DNA of 64,000 nt from Streptomyces smyrnaeus (GTDB lineage: Bacteria > Actinomycetota > Actinomycetes > Streptomycetales > Streptomycetaceae). The stretch lies in NCBI RefSeq assembly GCF_017676345.1, contig NZ_JAFFZM010000002.1, positions 310,001-374,000 on the forward strand. Direction: 5' to 3'. Below the pieces are notes generated by a model. It worked only from the letters and a program-made list of their open reading frames with translations. It was not told the origin of the DNA and did not search any database. The position numbers were made by a program, and so were the translations under genes. Shown here one piece after another: positions 23,739 through 33,026 of this stretch; position 1 is the first letter of the stretch; every line of letters starts with the position of its first letter.

Positions 23739-25399
23739 GCACCGTCACCGACGCCACGCCCCGCACCGGGGCCGTACACCAGGAGAGCCGGCCGGCGGGT
23801 ACCGCGCTCGCCGGTACGGGCACCCTCTTCCTGTTCGCGCTGCGCCGCGACCGGGTGCGGCTGCCCGTCTGGGTGCTGGCGGTTGTCTTCCTGACCCTCT
23901 CCACCGTCCAGAAGGCCACGGACATGGCGCCGGACGACCCGGACAAGGCCGCCGACATGGTCAAGACCCTCAGCGGCCCCGCCATGCTCGCCATGACCGG
24001 ACCCGAGCACTACCTCTCCCACTTCACCCCCGCCTCCATGCTCAGCCTGCTGATGCTGGGCTACGGTGCGATCCTCGCCGGGCTGATGAGCGTGCTGACC
24101 GTCGTGCGGCACACCCGCGCCGACGAGGAGAGCAACATCGCCGAGCTCGTCCGCTCCGGCGTCGTCGGCCGGCACGCCACCCTCACCGCTGCCCTCGCCA
24201 CGGCGGCGACCGCCAACGTGGTGCTCGGCCTGCTGCTGGCCGGGACGCTGCCCGCCGCCGGACTCGACGGCGCCACCGCGGGCGGCGCCGTGCTCTACGG
24301 CGCGGCACTCACCGTCATCGGCCTCGTCCTCGCGGGCGTCGCCGCCGTGACCGTGCAGCTGTCCGCGCACACCAGGGCCGCCTCCGGCCTGGCACTGTCC
24401 GTGCTGGGCGCCGCCTACGCGCTGCGCGCCGCGGGCGACGTCGGCACCGAAGCCGTCTCCTGGCTCTCCCCGATCGGCTGGATCCAGCGCGCCTACCCCT
24501 TCGCCGACAACCGCTGGTGGCCGCTGCTGCCCGCCCTCGCCCTGGCCGTCGGCACGGCCGCCGCCGGGTACGTGCTCAGCACCCGGCGCGACGTGGGCGC
24601 CGGCCTGCTGCCGCCCCGGCAGGGCAGCCCCGGTGCCTCCGCCGCACTCAGCCACCCGCTCGGCTTCGCCGTCCGGCTGCACCGCGGGCTGTTCGTCGGC
24701 TTCGGCGCGGCGCTGCTGCTGCTCGGCGCGATGTACGGCTCGCTCCTGGGTGACGTCGACGACATGCTCAAGGACCTGGACGACATCCGGGAAGCGCTCG
24801 CCGAGACGGGCGGCAGCCTCGTGGAGTCGTTCGCCTCGATGGTGATGCTCGTGGTCGTCGTCGTGGCCTCGCTCTTCGTGGTGATGGCCGCGCTGCGGCT
24901 CCGCTCGGAGGAGACCGCGGGCCGCGTCGAGTCCCTGCTGGCCACCGGCCTGTCCCGGTCCCGCTGGGTCGGCTCCCACCTGGTGGCCGCGCTGGTCGGC
25001 GGCACCCTCGTGCTGCTGCTCGGCGCGCTCGGCCTCGGCCTGGCGGGGGCCGCCTCCACGGGCGACGGCTCACTGGCCACCCAGCTGGTGGGCGGGGGCC
25101 TGGCCTACGCCCCGGCGCTGTGGGTGACCGGCGGCTTCGCCGTCCTGCTGTTCGGCTGGGCACCGCGCGCGACCGCGTTCGCCTGGGCGGTTCCCGTCTA
25201 CGGCTTCGTCGTCGGCTACCTCGGCAAGCTTCTCGACCTGCCCGCCTGGCTGAACAACTTCTCCCCCTTCGGCCACGTCCCGCAACTCCCCGCCGAGGAG
25301 ATGCGCTGGACCCCGATGGTGCTGCTGACGCTGGTGGCCGCCGCCCTGGTGGCAGCCGGTCTCGCGGGGTTCCGCGCGCGGGACCTGGAGACGAAGTAA
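23735..25399 (+). CDS. ABC transporter permease, two-repeat exporter type
   Basis: A 554-residue membrane protein with about twelve helices in two related halves (residues 30-280 and 310-550), an ABC-2-like exporter in which one polypeptide provides both membrane halves. Its close gene pairing with the ATPase and the neighbouring repressor suggest export of a toxic compound or lipid sensed by the regulator. '[20 protein letters not shown]' and '[22 protein letters not shown]' are repeated coupling motifs in the two halves. Substrate unknown. Confidence 0.9.
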   Translation: MSTVTDATPRTGAVHQESRPAGTALAGTGTLFLFALRRDRVRLPVWVLAVVFLTLSTVQKATDMAPDDPDKAADMVKTLSGPAMLAMTGPEHYLSHFTPASMLSLLMLGYGAILAGLMSVLTVVRHTRADEESNIAELVRSGVVGRHATLTAALATAATANVVLGLLLAGTLPAAGLDGATAGGAVLYGAALTVIGLVLAGVAAVTVQLSAHTRAASGLALSVLGAAYALRAAGDVGTEAVSWLSPIGWIQRAYPFADNRWWPLLPALALAVGTAAAGYVLSTRRDVGAGLLPPRQGSPGASAALSHPLGFAVRLHRGLFVGFGAALLLLGAMYGSLLGDVDDMLKDLDDIREALAETGGSLVESFASMVMLVVVVVASLFVVMAALRLRSEETAGRVESLLATGLSRSRWVGSHLVAALVGGTLVLLLGALGLGLAGAASTGDGSLATQLVGGGLAYAPALWVTGGFAVLLFGWAPRATAFAWAVPVYGFVVGYLGKLLDLPAWLNNFSPFGHVPQLPAEEMRWTPMVLLTLVAAALVAAGLAGFRARDLETK

Positions 25400-25411
25400 C
25401 GCCTCCGGGCT

Positions 25412-25444
25412 CGGGGCGCCCCCCGCCGGGGGCAGGGCGCCCCG
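25412..25444. terminator. Hairpin between convergent ABC and MarR genes
   Basis: CGGGGCGCCC (25412-25421) pairs with GGGCGCCCCG (25435-25444). It begins 13 bases after the permease stop and could terminate transcription arriving from both genes. Confidence 0.6.
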
Positions 25445-25507
25445 GCGGCTCACCCGCCGGGCGCGTACCGCAGCGCCCGGCCGCCACTCACGTTCACCGC
25501 TCACCGC

Positions 25508-26017
25508 TCACGGCTTCTCCGGGTGAAGGGCCTCCATCGCGTCGGAGAGCCGTCGCAGCGCCTCCGCCACCCGGGCGAACTCGGCCTCGCCGCCGAGCTC
25601 TTCGCACAGGCGGCGGGCCAGATCGGCGTGGCCGGGGACGGTGCGCTCGACGGCGGCGCGGCCCTCCCGGGTGGGGGTGAGGAGTTTGGCGCGGCGGTGG
25701 GCCGGGTTGGGTTCGTACGCGGCCAGGCCCCGCTCGACCAGCAGGTCCGCGACGCGCTGCACGCTCTGCCGGGTGATGCCCATGGCGCGGGCTATCCCGG
25801 AGACGGGGAGCGGTTCGCGGAGCACGGCGCCGAGCACCTGCCACCAGGCGGCGGTCAGCCCGGCCGGACGGGCGATCAGCTCGGACGCCGCCAGGAACTG
25901 GCCGTTGAGCCGGAAGACGGCCAGCGCGGTCTCGCTCAGCAGCTCGGTCCCGCCCGGCGGCTGGGCCGCGACGGGCCGCTCGGCCGGGCGGCCCTGCTCA
26001 GCCGTCGGCCCCGTCAT
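25508..26017 (-). CDS. MarR family transcriptional regulator
   Basis: A 169-residue MarR protein: dimer helix 'TALAVFRLNGQFLAASELIA', recognition region 'SGIARAMGITRQSVQRVADLLVERGLAAYEPNPAHRRAKLLTPT' with wing residues near residue 90, then C-terminal dimer helices. It is the second gene of a two-gene unit with the DJ-1/PfpI protein upstream (four-base overlap), and the tandem GACAG-CTGTC sites before that operon are likely its target. It probably senses a small aromatic or oxidative signal, but no ligand can be read from sequence. Confidence 0.88.
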   Translation of the reverse strand: MTGPTAEQGRPAERPVAAQPPGGTELLSETALAVFRLNGQFLAASELIARPAGLTAAWWQVLGAVLREPLPVSGIARAMGITRQSVQRVADLLVERGLAAYEPNPAHRRAKLLTPTREGRAAVERTVPGHADLARRLCEELGGEAEFARVAEALRRLSDAMEALHPEKP

Positions 26018-26598
26018 GCCTGCGCCGCCGCGAGGATCGCGTAGGCCTCCGGGTCGGAGTGCTGGTGGAGCCGGTAGAAGGCGTCCACGACGGGGGGCTC
26101 GTAGACGCCCAGCCGGGAGAGGATCTCGCGGGCGAAGGCGACGGGTTCGGTCGGTCCGGCCGTGATCAGATCGCGGTCGGTGACCGCGTCGGCGTCGCGG
26201 TAGCGGTCGCCGCCCCGGTAGCCGTTGGCCGCCTGGAGGAACTCCCGGGCGGCGCTGGTGTGCGCGCGCTCGTCGAGCAGCCCCTCGTCCGCGAGGCCGT
26301 AGACGGCTCCGCAGATGGCCGCGACGGGCACACCCGCGTGCAGGAACTCCCGCGCGGTGTACGCGAAGTCGGCGAGCGCGCCGCTGGTCCAGCTGTCGGC
26401 GCCGGGCAGGATCAGCAGCCTGCTGCTCAGGGGCCGCAGACCGTCGAGTGTCATGTCGGGCTCGATGCGCAGGCCGCCCTTGGTGGTGACGGTGTCGCCG
26501 GTGAGGCCGACGGTGCGTACCCCTCCGGGCAGGTGGGCGACGGCGTGACCGTACTCCCAGTCGGCGACGGTGTCGTACACGGCGAGATGGACGGTCAT
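26014..26598 (-). CDS. DJ-1/PfpI family protein
   Basis: A 194-residue DJ-1/PfpI-fold protein. The nucleophile elbow reads 'VAAICGAVYGLAD' with its cysteine near residue 99, an acidic residue lies early ('DWEYGHAVAHL'), and 'LLILPGADSW' precedes the elbow strand. The subgroup resembles intracellular amidase/glyoxalase-like proteins (YajL/ThiJ class). Start ATG 26598 has GGAGG with five-base spacing; the ATG at 26610 lacks one. Co-transcribed with the MarR gene, suggesting a stress response to electrophiles. Confidence 0.85.
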   Translation of the reverse strand: MTVHLAVYDTVADWEYGHAVAHLPGGVRTVGLTGDTVTTKGGLRIEPDMTLDGLRPLSSRLLILPGADSWTSGALADFAYTAREFLHAGVPVAAICGAVYGLADEGLLDERAHTSAAREFLQAANGYRGGDRYRDADAVTDRDLITAGPTEPVAFAREILSRLGVYEPPVVDAFYRLHQHSDPEAYAILAAAQA

Positions 26599-26628
26599 GG
26601 CGGCCTCCATGGGCGCTCGATGGCGAAT

Positions 26629-26661
26629 GACAGAATACTGTCTTTTCGACAGCGTGCTGTC
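26629..26661. promoter_or_regulatory. Two tandem GACAG-N4-CTGTC operators
   Basis: GACAGAATACTGTC (26629-26642) and GACAGCGTGCTGTC (26648-26661) are two 14-bp inverted repeats spaced exactly 19 bases apart, about 31 bases before the DJ-1 start. Two similar sites two turns apart suit cooperative binding of a MarR dimer. Autoregulation of the DJ-1/marR operon is the simplest reading. Confidence 0.7.
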
Positions 26662-26694
26662 AAGTAGGAGCGTGGGCGAGCCGCCACCCGCGGA

Positions 26695-27147
26695 TCACGC
26701 GGGCAGTGGGCGTTCGTGTACGACGTGTTTCATCACCAGCGTCGAGCTCAGCCGCTGGACGCCCGGCAGGGTGGCGAGGTTCTCGTCGTAGAGACGCTGG
26801 AAGGCGGGCAGGTCGGCGGTGACGACGCGGAGCAGGTAGTCGGGGTCGCCGAAGAGCCGCTGGGCCTGGACGACCTGGGGGAGTTCGGTGAGGGCCTGCT
26901 CGAAGGCGGAGATGGTGGTGCGGTCCTCCTGGCGCATGGTGACGAAGACGAGGGCGTCGAAGGTGAGCCCGACGGCGTCGGTGTCGACCACTGCGCGGTA
27001 GCCGCGGATGGCGCCGCTGCGTTCCAGTTCGCGCAGTCGGCGGTGGCACGGGGAGAGGCTGAGGCCTACGCGGGCGGCCAGCTCGGTGACGGTCAGTCGG
27101 CCGTCGTTCTGGAGCTCCGCAAGAATCTGCCGGTCCATGTCGTCCAT
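26695..27147 (-). CDS. Lrp/AsnC family transcriptional regulator
   Basis: A 150-residue Lrp/AsnC protein: N-terminal helix-turn-helix 'DRQILAELQNDGRLTVTELAARVGLSLSPCHRRLRELE' and C-terminal RAM ligand domain ('ALVFVTMRQEDRTTISAFEQALTEL', 'GDPDYLLRVVTADLPAF'). It is divergent from a LysE-type exporter, the common arrangement in which the regulator senses an amino acid and switches on its exporter. ATG 27147 or 27138 may be used. Confidence 0.92.
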   Translation of the reverse strand: MDDMDRQILAELQNDGRLTVTELAARVGLSLSPCHRRLRELERSGAIRGYRAVVDTDAVGLTFDALVFVTMRQEDRTTISAFEQALTELPQVVQAQRLFGDPDYLLRVVTADLPAFQRLYDENLATLPGVQRLSSTLVMKHVVHERPLPA

Positions 27148-27208
27148 GGGGAAGATTCTCCCACCAGGGGCGCGTCAGGCGACTGGATCGGGGAACACCT
27201 TCGGGGCA

Positions 27209-27226
27209 ATTCTTCCTATTCTTCCT
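27209..27226. promoter_or_regulatory. Tandem ATTCTTCCT repeats between lrp and lysE
   Basis: ATTCTTCCT occurs twice head to tail (27209-27217 and 27218-27226) in the 111-base divergent gap, 33 bases before the exporter start. An AT-rich island in a GC-rich gap fits an Lrp contact or core promoter. Confidence 0.35.
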
Positions 27227-27258
27227 CTCTGTATCCGTCAGAGAGGAAGGACCGCCCG

Positions 27259-27888
27259 ATGGCTGCCAGCTCCATAGCCGCGTTTTTCGCCGTTTCCTTT
27301 CTTCTCGTCCTCGTCCCGGGCGCGGACTGGGCGTATGCGATCACCTCGGGGTTGCGGGACCGGTCCGTGGTGCCGGCTGTCGGCGGGTTGATGCTGGGGT
27401 ACGTGGGGCTCACGGCCGTCGTCGTGGCGGGGGTGGCGGCCGTGGTCGCCCGGACGCCCGGCGTACTGACGGCGCTCACCATGCTGGGCGCCGGCTATCT
27501 CGTCTGGCTCGGCGCCACCACGTTCGCCGGGGCGAAGGACGCCGGGCCGCCGCGCGCCGAGGAGGGCGCCGCCGCGGGACCGGGCGCCCGCTCCCGGGTG
27601 CTCAAGGGCGCCGGGGTCAGCGGACTGAACCCCAAGGCGCTGCTGCTGTACGTGGCGCTGCTGCCCCAGTTCGCCGACCAGCACGGCCACTGGCCGCTCG
27701 CCGTGCAGATCGGGCTGCTGGGGCTGCTGCACATGTGCATCGCGGGCGCCGTCTATCTGGGTGTGGGCTCGCTGGCCCGTACCGTCCTGCGTGCCCGCCC
27801 CACCGCCGCCCGCGTCATCACCCGGCTCTCCGGGGTCGCGATGATCCTGTTGGGCGCCGTGCTGCTGGTGGAGCAGCTGCCGCACTGA
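27259..27888 (+). CDS. LysE/RhtB family amino-acid exporter
   Basis: A 209-residue membrane protein with six likely helices. The family N-terminus 'AFFAVSFLLVLVPGADWAYAITSGL' and 'GVSGLNPKALLLYVALLPQF' are diagnostic of LysE/RhtB exporters. Proton-driven export of an amino acid or derivative is expected, under control of the divergent Lrp protein. ATG follows GAGAGGAAGG. Confidence 0.92.
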   Translation: MAASSIAAFFAVSFLLVLVPGADWAYAITSGLRDRSVVPAVGGLMLGYVGLTAVVVAGVAAVVARTPGVLTALTMLGAGYLVWLGATTFAGAKDAGPPRAEEGAAAGPGARSRVLKGAGVSGLNPKALLLYVALLPQFADQHGHWPLAVQIGLLGLLHMCIAGAVYLGVGSLARTVLRARPTAARVITRLSGVAMILLGAVLLVEQLPH

Positions 27889-28106
27889 GGCGGCCGTCCC
27901 GCGGACGGTGACCGGCCGGCGCGCACCTTTCTCCTGCCGTTTCTCGTGCCGTTTCGCTTCTCGTTTGACCTCGCTCCACGCCCTCCCCGCACGCAGAAGT
28001 GGAGGGCGACATTACGCTGGCTGTCACCCTTCCGGGGGCCTCCCCGCCCGGAAGGCGTCCGTCCTGGGCCGGGCGGACACCACGCGAGTGAACCGAGGTA
28101 CCGACC

Positions 28107-29555
28107 GTGACAATGCAGCACCCCTCATCGCCCGATCCGTCCGCCGCCTCGACAGCCACCTTCGTCCCGGACCCCGCCGCCGGTCAGGCGGTGTACGACG
28201 CCGACCGGGCACATGTGTTCCACTCGTGGTCGGCGCAGGGGCAGATCGACCCGCTCCCGGTGGCGGGCGCCGAGGGTGCGTACTTCTGGGACTACGAGGG
28301 GAAGCGGTACCTCGACTTCACCAGCGGCCTCGTCTTCACCAACATCGGCTACGCACACCCCAAGGTCGTCGCCGCGATCCAGGAGCAGGCGGCGAAGATG
28401 TGCACCTTCGCACCGGCCTTCGCCGTGGAGGCGCGCTCCGAGGCGGCCCGGCTGATCGCCGAGCGGACCCCGGGCGACCTCGACAAGATCTTCTTCACCA
28501 ACGGCGGTGCCGACGCGGTCGAGCACGCCATCCGTATGGCCCGCCTGCACACCGGCCGGCCCAAGGTGCTCTCCGCCTACCGCTCGTACCACGGCGGCAC
28601 CCAGCAGGCCATCAACATCACAGGTGATCCGCGCCGCTGGGCCTCCGACAGCGGTACCGCGGGCGTCGTCCACTTCCACGGGCCGCATCTGTACCGGACG
28701 CCGTTCTACTCCGAGACAGAGGAGCAGGAGTGCGAGCGGGCGCTGGCCCACCTGGAGCAGACGCTCGTGTACGAGGGGCCGCAGACCGTCGCCGCCGTGA
28801 TCCTGGAGACCATCCCCGGCACCGCCGGGATCATGCCGCCGCCGCCCGGCTATCTGGCGGGGGTCCGGGAGATCTGCGACCGGCATGGCATCGTCCTCGT
28901 CCTGGACGAGGTGATGGCGGGCTTCGGCCGCACCGGCACCTGGTTCGCCGCCGACCTCTACGACGTCGTACCCGATCTGCTGACGTTCGCGAAGGGCGTC
29001 AACTCCGGCTATGTGCCGCTCGGCGGGGTCGCGATCGGCGCGAAGATCGCCGAGACCTTCGACCGGCGCCCCTACCCCGGTGGCCTCACCTACTCCGGCC
29101 ATCCGCTGGCCTGCGCCGCCGCTGTCGCGACGATCCGCACCATGGCCGAGGAGGGTATCGTCGAGCACGCCGCGCAGCTGGGTGAGACCGTCATCGGTCC
29201 GGCGCTGCACGAGCTGGCCGGCCGCCACCCCTCGGTCGGCGAGGTGCGCGGCACCGGTGCCTTCTGGGCGCTCGACCTGGTGCGTGACCGGGAGACCCGC
29301 GAGCCGCTGGTCCCCTACAACGCGACCGGCGCCGACAACGCGCCCATGGCCGACTTCGCCGCTGCGGCCAAGCGCGGCGGCCTGTGGCCGTTCGTCAATA
29401 TGAACCGCACCCACGTCGTACCGCCGTGCAACATCACCGAGGCCGAGCTCAAGGAGGGTCTGGACGTGCTGGACGAGGCCCTGACCGCGGCCGACGCACA
29501 CACCACCGCGGGTGCCGGGGCCGCGACGGCGGACGCAGGGGGCACGGGGGCGTGA
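28107..29555 (+). CDS. Class III PLP-dependent aminotransferase
   Basis: A 482-residue class III (omega) aminotransferase. 'YDADRAHVFHSWSAQ', 'GKRYLDFTSGLVFTNIGYAHP', 'FFTNGGADAVEHAIRMAR', 'SYHGGTQ', 'LDEVMAGFGRTG' and the PLP lysine in 'TFAKGVNSGYVPLGGV' are intact. The phrase set matches the beta-alanine:pyruvate/taurine-like branch, acting on a terminal amine; the exact donor is uncertain. GTG 28107 follows GAGG with eight-base spacing; an ATG six bases on is possible. Operon with GntR and a hydrolase (four-base overlaps). Confidence 0.88.
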   Translation: MTMQHPSSPDPSAASTATFVPDPAAGQAVYDADRAHVFHSWSAQGQIDPLPVAGAEGAYFWDYEGKRYLDFTSGLVFTNIGYAHPKVVAAIQEQAAKMCTFAPAFAVEARSEAARLIAERTPGDLDKIFFTNGGADAVEHAIRMARLHTGRPKVLSAYRSYHGGTQQAINITGDPRRWASDSGTAGVVHFHGPHLYRTPFYSETEEQECERALAHLEQTLVYEGPQTVAAVILETIPGTAGIMPPPPGYLAGVREICDRHGIVLVLDEVMAGFGRTGTWFAADLYDVVPDLLTFAKGVNSGYVPLGGVAIGAKIAETFDRRPYPGGLTYSGHPLACAAAVATIRTMAEEGIVEHAAQLGETVIGPALHELAGRHPSVGEVRGTGAFWALDLVRDRETREPLVPYNATGADNAPMADFAAAAKRGGLWPFVNMNRTHVVPPCNITEAELKEGLDVLDEALTAADAHTTAGAGAATADAGGTGA

Positions 29556-30382
29556 TCAAACGCAGCACCCTGCGCTCGCAGATCGCCACGGCACTGCGCG
29601 ACGAGATCCTGGCCGGCCGCCTCGCCACGGGCCGCGACTTCACGGTCAAGGAGATCGCCGAGCAGTACGGCGTCTCCGCGACGCCCGTCCGTGAGGCGCT
29701 GGTCGATCTCGCGGCGCAGGGGCTGCTGGACGTCGAACAGCACCGCGGCTTCAGGGTGCACGAGTTCACCTTCGCGGACTACCGGGCCATGTGCGAGGCG
29801 CGGGAGCTGGTGGTGGACGGAGTCTTCCAGGGGATCGAGGGCCCCCCGGAGCCCGCCGGGGAGCCGGCGGACGGCGCGGGCACCTCGGCGACCGCCGCCG
29901 GTGCCTCGGTCGCCCGCCGGGCGCTCGGCGGTCTGCGGCCCGAGGTGCTGGCCTCCGTACGCCGCCGCGCCGACGCCGCCGAACGCGCGGCGCGCGCCGG
30001 GGACCTCGATGTGCTGATCGCCTACGACCTGCGATTCTGGCGGGAGTTGAGCGGGCTGCTCGGCAACCCCTACGTCTGCGACTTCCTCGATCGGCTCCGC
30101 GTCCAGTGCTGGGTGTTCGCCGTCCCGGTGCTGCGCGGGTACGCCTCGCTGCGCGGCCGGCTGTGGTCCGGGCACAACGCGCTGCTGGACGCCGTCGAGT
30201 CGGGGGACGCGCGGGCGGCCCGCGAGGTCATCGCCACCTACAACCACCACGCGCTGGCCCAGGTGGGCGCGGACACCGCCACCGACGGTCCGGCGACGGG
30301 CCCGAGGGGCGCCGGCACGGACGGCCTGCGGAAAAATGCTGCGGACAACTCGGCGGCCCGCTCCGCAGAATCGGACGTATGA
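29552..30382 (+). CDS. GntR/FadR family transcriptional regulator
   Basis: A 276-residue GntR protein: HTH 'LRSQIATALRDEILAGRLATGRDFTVKEIAEQYGVSATPVREALVDLAAQGLLDVEQHRGFRV' (residues 5-70) followed by a helical FCD-type ligand domain with 'YDLRFWRELSGLLGN' and 'WSGHNALLDAVESGDARAAREVI'. An Ala/Gly/Pro insert near residues 95-125 interrupts the ligand domain. It probably controls its own operon, responding to the aminotransferase substrate or product. Confidence 0.9.
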   Translation: MIKRSTLRSQIATALRDEILAGRLATGRDFTVKEIAEQYGVSATPVREALVDLAAQGLLDVEQHRGFRVHEFTFADYRAMCEARELVVDGVFQGIEGPPEPAGEPADGAGTSATAAGASVARRALGGLRPEVLASVRRRADAAERAARAGDLDVLIAYDLRFWRELSGLLGNPYVCDFLDRLRVQCWVFAVPVLRGYASLRGRLWSGHNALLDAVESGDARAAREVIATYNHHALAQVGADTATDGPATGPRGAGTDGLRKNAADNSAARSAESDV

Positions 30383-31308
30383 ACGTTCATCCTGATCACG
30401 TCCGCCCCCTGGTCGCCCCCGCCGCCCGCACCGGGCGCACGCCGCTGCCGGACGGCCGGGAACTGGGGTGGGCGGAGTGGGGACCGGCCGACGGCGTTCC
30501 CGTCCTGTTCTCACCGGGCGCCGCCACCACCTGCTCCCTCGGCTTCGGCGCCGGCGTCGTCGACGCGCTCGGTGTGCGGCTGATCGCCCTCGACCGCCCG
30601 GGACTCGGCGCCTCCACGCCCGCGCCCGGCCGCACGTTCGCGGACTTCGCCGCCGACGTCGCCGCGTTCGCCGGGGCGCGCGGACTGGACCGGCCCGCGA
30701 TGGTGGGCAACTCCCAGGGAGCGCCCTTCGCACTGGCCTGTGCGACCCACGGGGCGGTCCGTGCGCTGGCGGTGGTCTCCGGCGCCGACGAGGTGGCCGA
30801 CCCCCGCTTCGCCGAGCCGCCCTTCACCGACGTACTCCCCGCCGACCTGTACCGCCTCACCGCGCTCGCCACCCGCGAACCGGAGGTGGCGCACACGGAG
30901 TTCGCGGCCTTCACCCCCGCGAGGATGTGGGAGATGGTGCTGGCCGGCAGCCCGCCCTGCGACCGCGCCGTCTACGAGAGCGCCGACTTCGCGGCGGCCT
31001 ACCGAGGTGCGCTGCGGGAGGCGTTCGCGCAGGGCCCCGACGGTTACGCCCGCGACACGGTGCTGGCCATGGGGCGCTGGTGCATCGACCTGGCGGCGAT
31101 CGGTGTGCCGGTCGATCTGTGGTACGGCGACCAGGACTTCGGCCACTCGCCCGACCAGGGGGAAGGGCTGGCGGCACGGGTTCCGGGCGCCGTACGGCGG
31201 GTTGTGCCCGGAGCGGGTGGCGCACTGCTGTGGACGCACGCCTCTGCGGTGCTGCGGGCGCTGACGGAGCGCTCCGGGGACGCACCCGGGTCCGGAACGG
31301 GTGCGTGA
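30379..31308 (+). CDS. Alpha/beta hydrolase
   Basis: A 309-residue alpha/beta hydrolase with 'LFSPGAATTCSL' oxyanion region, 'RPGLGAS', nucleophile elbow 'VGNSQGAPFALA' near residue 116, acid in 'YGDQDFGHSP' and C-terminal region where the catalytic His would lie ('GGALLWTHASAVL'). Third gene of the aminotransferase-GntR-hydrolase operon, with an ATGA overlap. An ester or amide of the aminated product may be its substrate; not determinable. Confidence 0.8.
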   Translation: MNVHPDHVRPLVAPAARTGRTPLPDGRELGWAEWGPADGVPVLFSPGAATTCSLGFGAGVVDALGVRLIALDRPGLGASTPAPGRTFADFAADVAAFAGARGLDRPAMVGNSQGAPFALACATHGAVRALAVVSGADEVADPRFAEPPFTDVLPADLYRLTALATREPEVAHTEFAAFTPARMWEMVLAGSPPCDRAVYESADFAAAYRGALREAFAQGPDGYARDTVLAMGRWCIDLAAIGVPVDLWYGDQDFGHSPDQGEGLAARVPGAVRRVVPGAGGALLWTHASAVLRALTERSGDAPGSGTGA

Positions 31309-31392
31309 GCTTCACGCCCGGCAGGGGACGGACCGCAGGAGGCCGCACTACGCTGGGCTGCAGGCAGGTCCCTCACGGTATTGGAGCGCCCC

Positions 31393-32052
31393 TTGGCCTG
31401 TGATCTCTGGCTCGTACCCCTTGTCGATGTGCTCTGCCACAGCCCCGACAACCCCTTCTCGGAAGAGATCGCCACCTACGACAGGGCACTCACCGAGGCC
31501 GGCCTGCCCACGGTGCCCGTCTTCGGCTACATGCCGGGCCTCTCCGGCGACGTCGCCCCGGTCGCCGGCTTCGACTACGAGGCCCTGCACTATCTGCGCC
31601 GCGCCTATCTGCTGCTGGCCTCCGGACTGGAGGTCACGCCGGTGGGGGAGTTGGGCAGCGACTACGAGCAACTCCTGGAGATGTTCGAGCAGACGGCGCA
31701 GCAGTCGCATCTGGTGTGGCACTACGACCACGCGGGCGCCTACATCCCGGTGGACTTCCAGGCCCCGCTGTACGACGACGAACTGCTGGAGGGCGGCGGC
31801 CCCTTGGGCTCCAGCCACGGCCTGCTGCGGGAACTGCAGCTGGTGGGCCCGCACCTGGGGATCGACCCGGACAACCCGCCGCCGGCACCGGCCGCGCCGC
31901 TGCGCCCCACCGAACTGGACGAGCCCGCGGCCTCCGCCGCCATCGGCTACGAGGACGGCACCCCCTTCGGCAGGGAGCGGCACGTGTGGCTGAGCCTGCA
32001 CGCGGCGGCCACCCGCAGTCTGGCCCAGGGGTCGATGATCGTGTTCGGCTGA
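31393..32052 (+). CDS. Conserved hypothetical protein
   Basis: A 219-residue soluble acidic protein without signal peptide or recognised domain. It begins 'ACDLWLVPLVDVLCHSPDNPF' and has an amphipathic middle ('EQLLEMFEQTAQQSHLVWHYDHAGAYIPVDF') and a C-terminal 'ERHVWLSLHAAATRSLAQGSMIVFG'. TTG at 31393 is preferred: GGAG lies six bases upstream. It is transcribed alone in the same direction as the preceding operon. I do not recognise the family; codon bias supports it being real. Confidence 0.65.
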   Translation: MACDLWLVPLVDVLCHSPDNPFSEEIATYDRALTEAGLPTVPVFGYMPGLSGDVAPVAGFDYEALHYLRRAYLLLASGLEVTPVGELGSDYEQLLEMFEQTAQQSHLVWHYDHAGAYIPVDFQAPLYDDELLEGGGPLGSSHGLLRELQLVGPHLGIDPDNPPPAPAAPLRPTELDEPAASAAIGYEDGTPFGRERHVWLSLHAAATRSLAQGSMIVFG

Positions 32053-32066
32053 CCGCCTCGCGCGGA

Positions 32067-32104
32067 CGCGCCTCCCGCACCGGCCCCCGGGCCGGGGAGG
32101 CGCG
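32067..32104. terminator. Bidirectional hairpin between convergent genes
   Basis: CGCGCCTCCC (32067-32076) pairs with GGGAGGCGCG (32095-32104), with an inner GGCCC/GGGCC stem. It lies between the convergent hypothetical gene (stop 32052) and the SLATT-like gene (stop 32129). Confidence 0.65.
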
Positions 32105-32128
32105 CCCCGCGAGGGCGGGGACCACCGG

Positions 32129-32824
32129 TCAGCCGCCCGGTGGCCGCTGGCGGGGCATGGTGGCCCAGCCCCCGGACCCGTTGGGCGGTGGAGGCAGCCG
32201 ACGCAGCGGGGCGCCCCGTGTGCCGGGGCCCGCGCTCTGCGAGGCCAGCACGAGGGGGGAGCCCGCGGTGCGGAAGGAGACCATCCAGTCGACCGTTTCG
32301 GCGCGTACGGTCTCGTTCACGTCCTCCGAGAAGCGCCGCAGCACCGCGAGCGCCCGTTCGGCCGCCTCACCGGCCGTGCCCTCGGCCGGGCCGAGGACCT
32401 CGCGGACGTTCTCGGCAGCCCACTCGTACCGCAGCGTCTCCAGCCGCCGATGGATGGCCAGCGCGGCGGCGACGTCCCGCATCCATCCGGACGTCAGTCC
32501 CAGCCAGCGGTCCGCGAGGGCGCAGACGGCGGCGCACAGCAGCGCGACATAGCCGATGTAGCCGGAGCGCCCCTGCGCTAAGGCGACGCCCGCCAGGTCG
32601 GCGAGCGGCACCAGGGCGCCCACGGCGGCCCCTGCCACCACACCGCCCCGCAGCCAGCGCGCCCACCGGCGCTTGCGTACCCGGTCCGCCAGATACCACT
32701 CGACGAGGCGCATCGCCTCCTGCTCCACCCACTGGTACAGCTCTTCGAGGCGCTCGGCGGGCTCGTTCCAGTCCCCGGACGGGAACCCCCGCCCCAGCAG
32801 ATCCGGCTGCTTGACCCGCTTCAC
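32129..32824 (-). CDS. SLATT-like two-TM protein
   Basis: A 231-residue protein resembling SLATT (SMODS/SLOG-associating two-TM effector) domains: a leading helix '[34 protein letters not shown]' then two hairpin membrane helices ('[18 protein letters not shown]', '[20 protein letters not shown]'), then '[18 protein letters not shown]' and a long helical tail, ending in a Pro/Gly-rich disordered stretch. In SLATT systems a partner senses infection and the two-TM protein disrupts the membrane. No SMODS, SLOG or TIR partner is next to it, so it may be an orphan or act otherwise. Confidence 0.6.
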   Translation of the reverse strand: MKRVKQPDLLGRGFPSGDWNEPAERLEELYQWVEQEAMRLVEWYLADRVRKRRWARWLRGGVVAGAAVGALVPLADLAGVALAQGRSGYIGYVALLCAAVCALADRWLGLTSGWMRDVAAALAIHRRLETLRYEWAAENVREVLGPAEGTAGEAAERALAVLRRFSEDVNETVRAETVDWMVSFRTAGSPLVLASQSAGPGTRGAPLRRLPPPPNGSGGWATMPRQRPPGG

Positions 32825-33026
32825 CCATGCTCCTTCGTCGTGTGTCCGGCGGTCCCGGTGGTCCCGGCGCTCCGGCGGCCTCCCTTCCTACCGCCAAAAG
32901 TGGGACCACGCCGACGATCCGCGCCGATTTCCCCCCAGAAGTGGCGCACGATCGGGTATAGGGCGCCGCCGTATCACTCGTAAGGGCCGCTCAAGCGGCG
33001 CCGCACGGGCCGCTAGGGTTGGCGGC

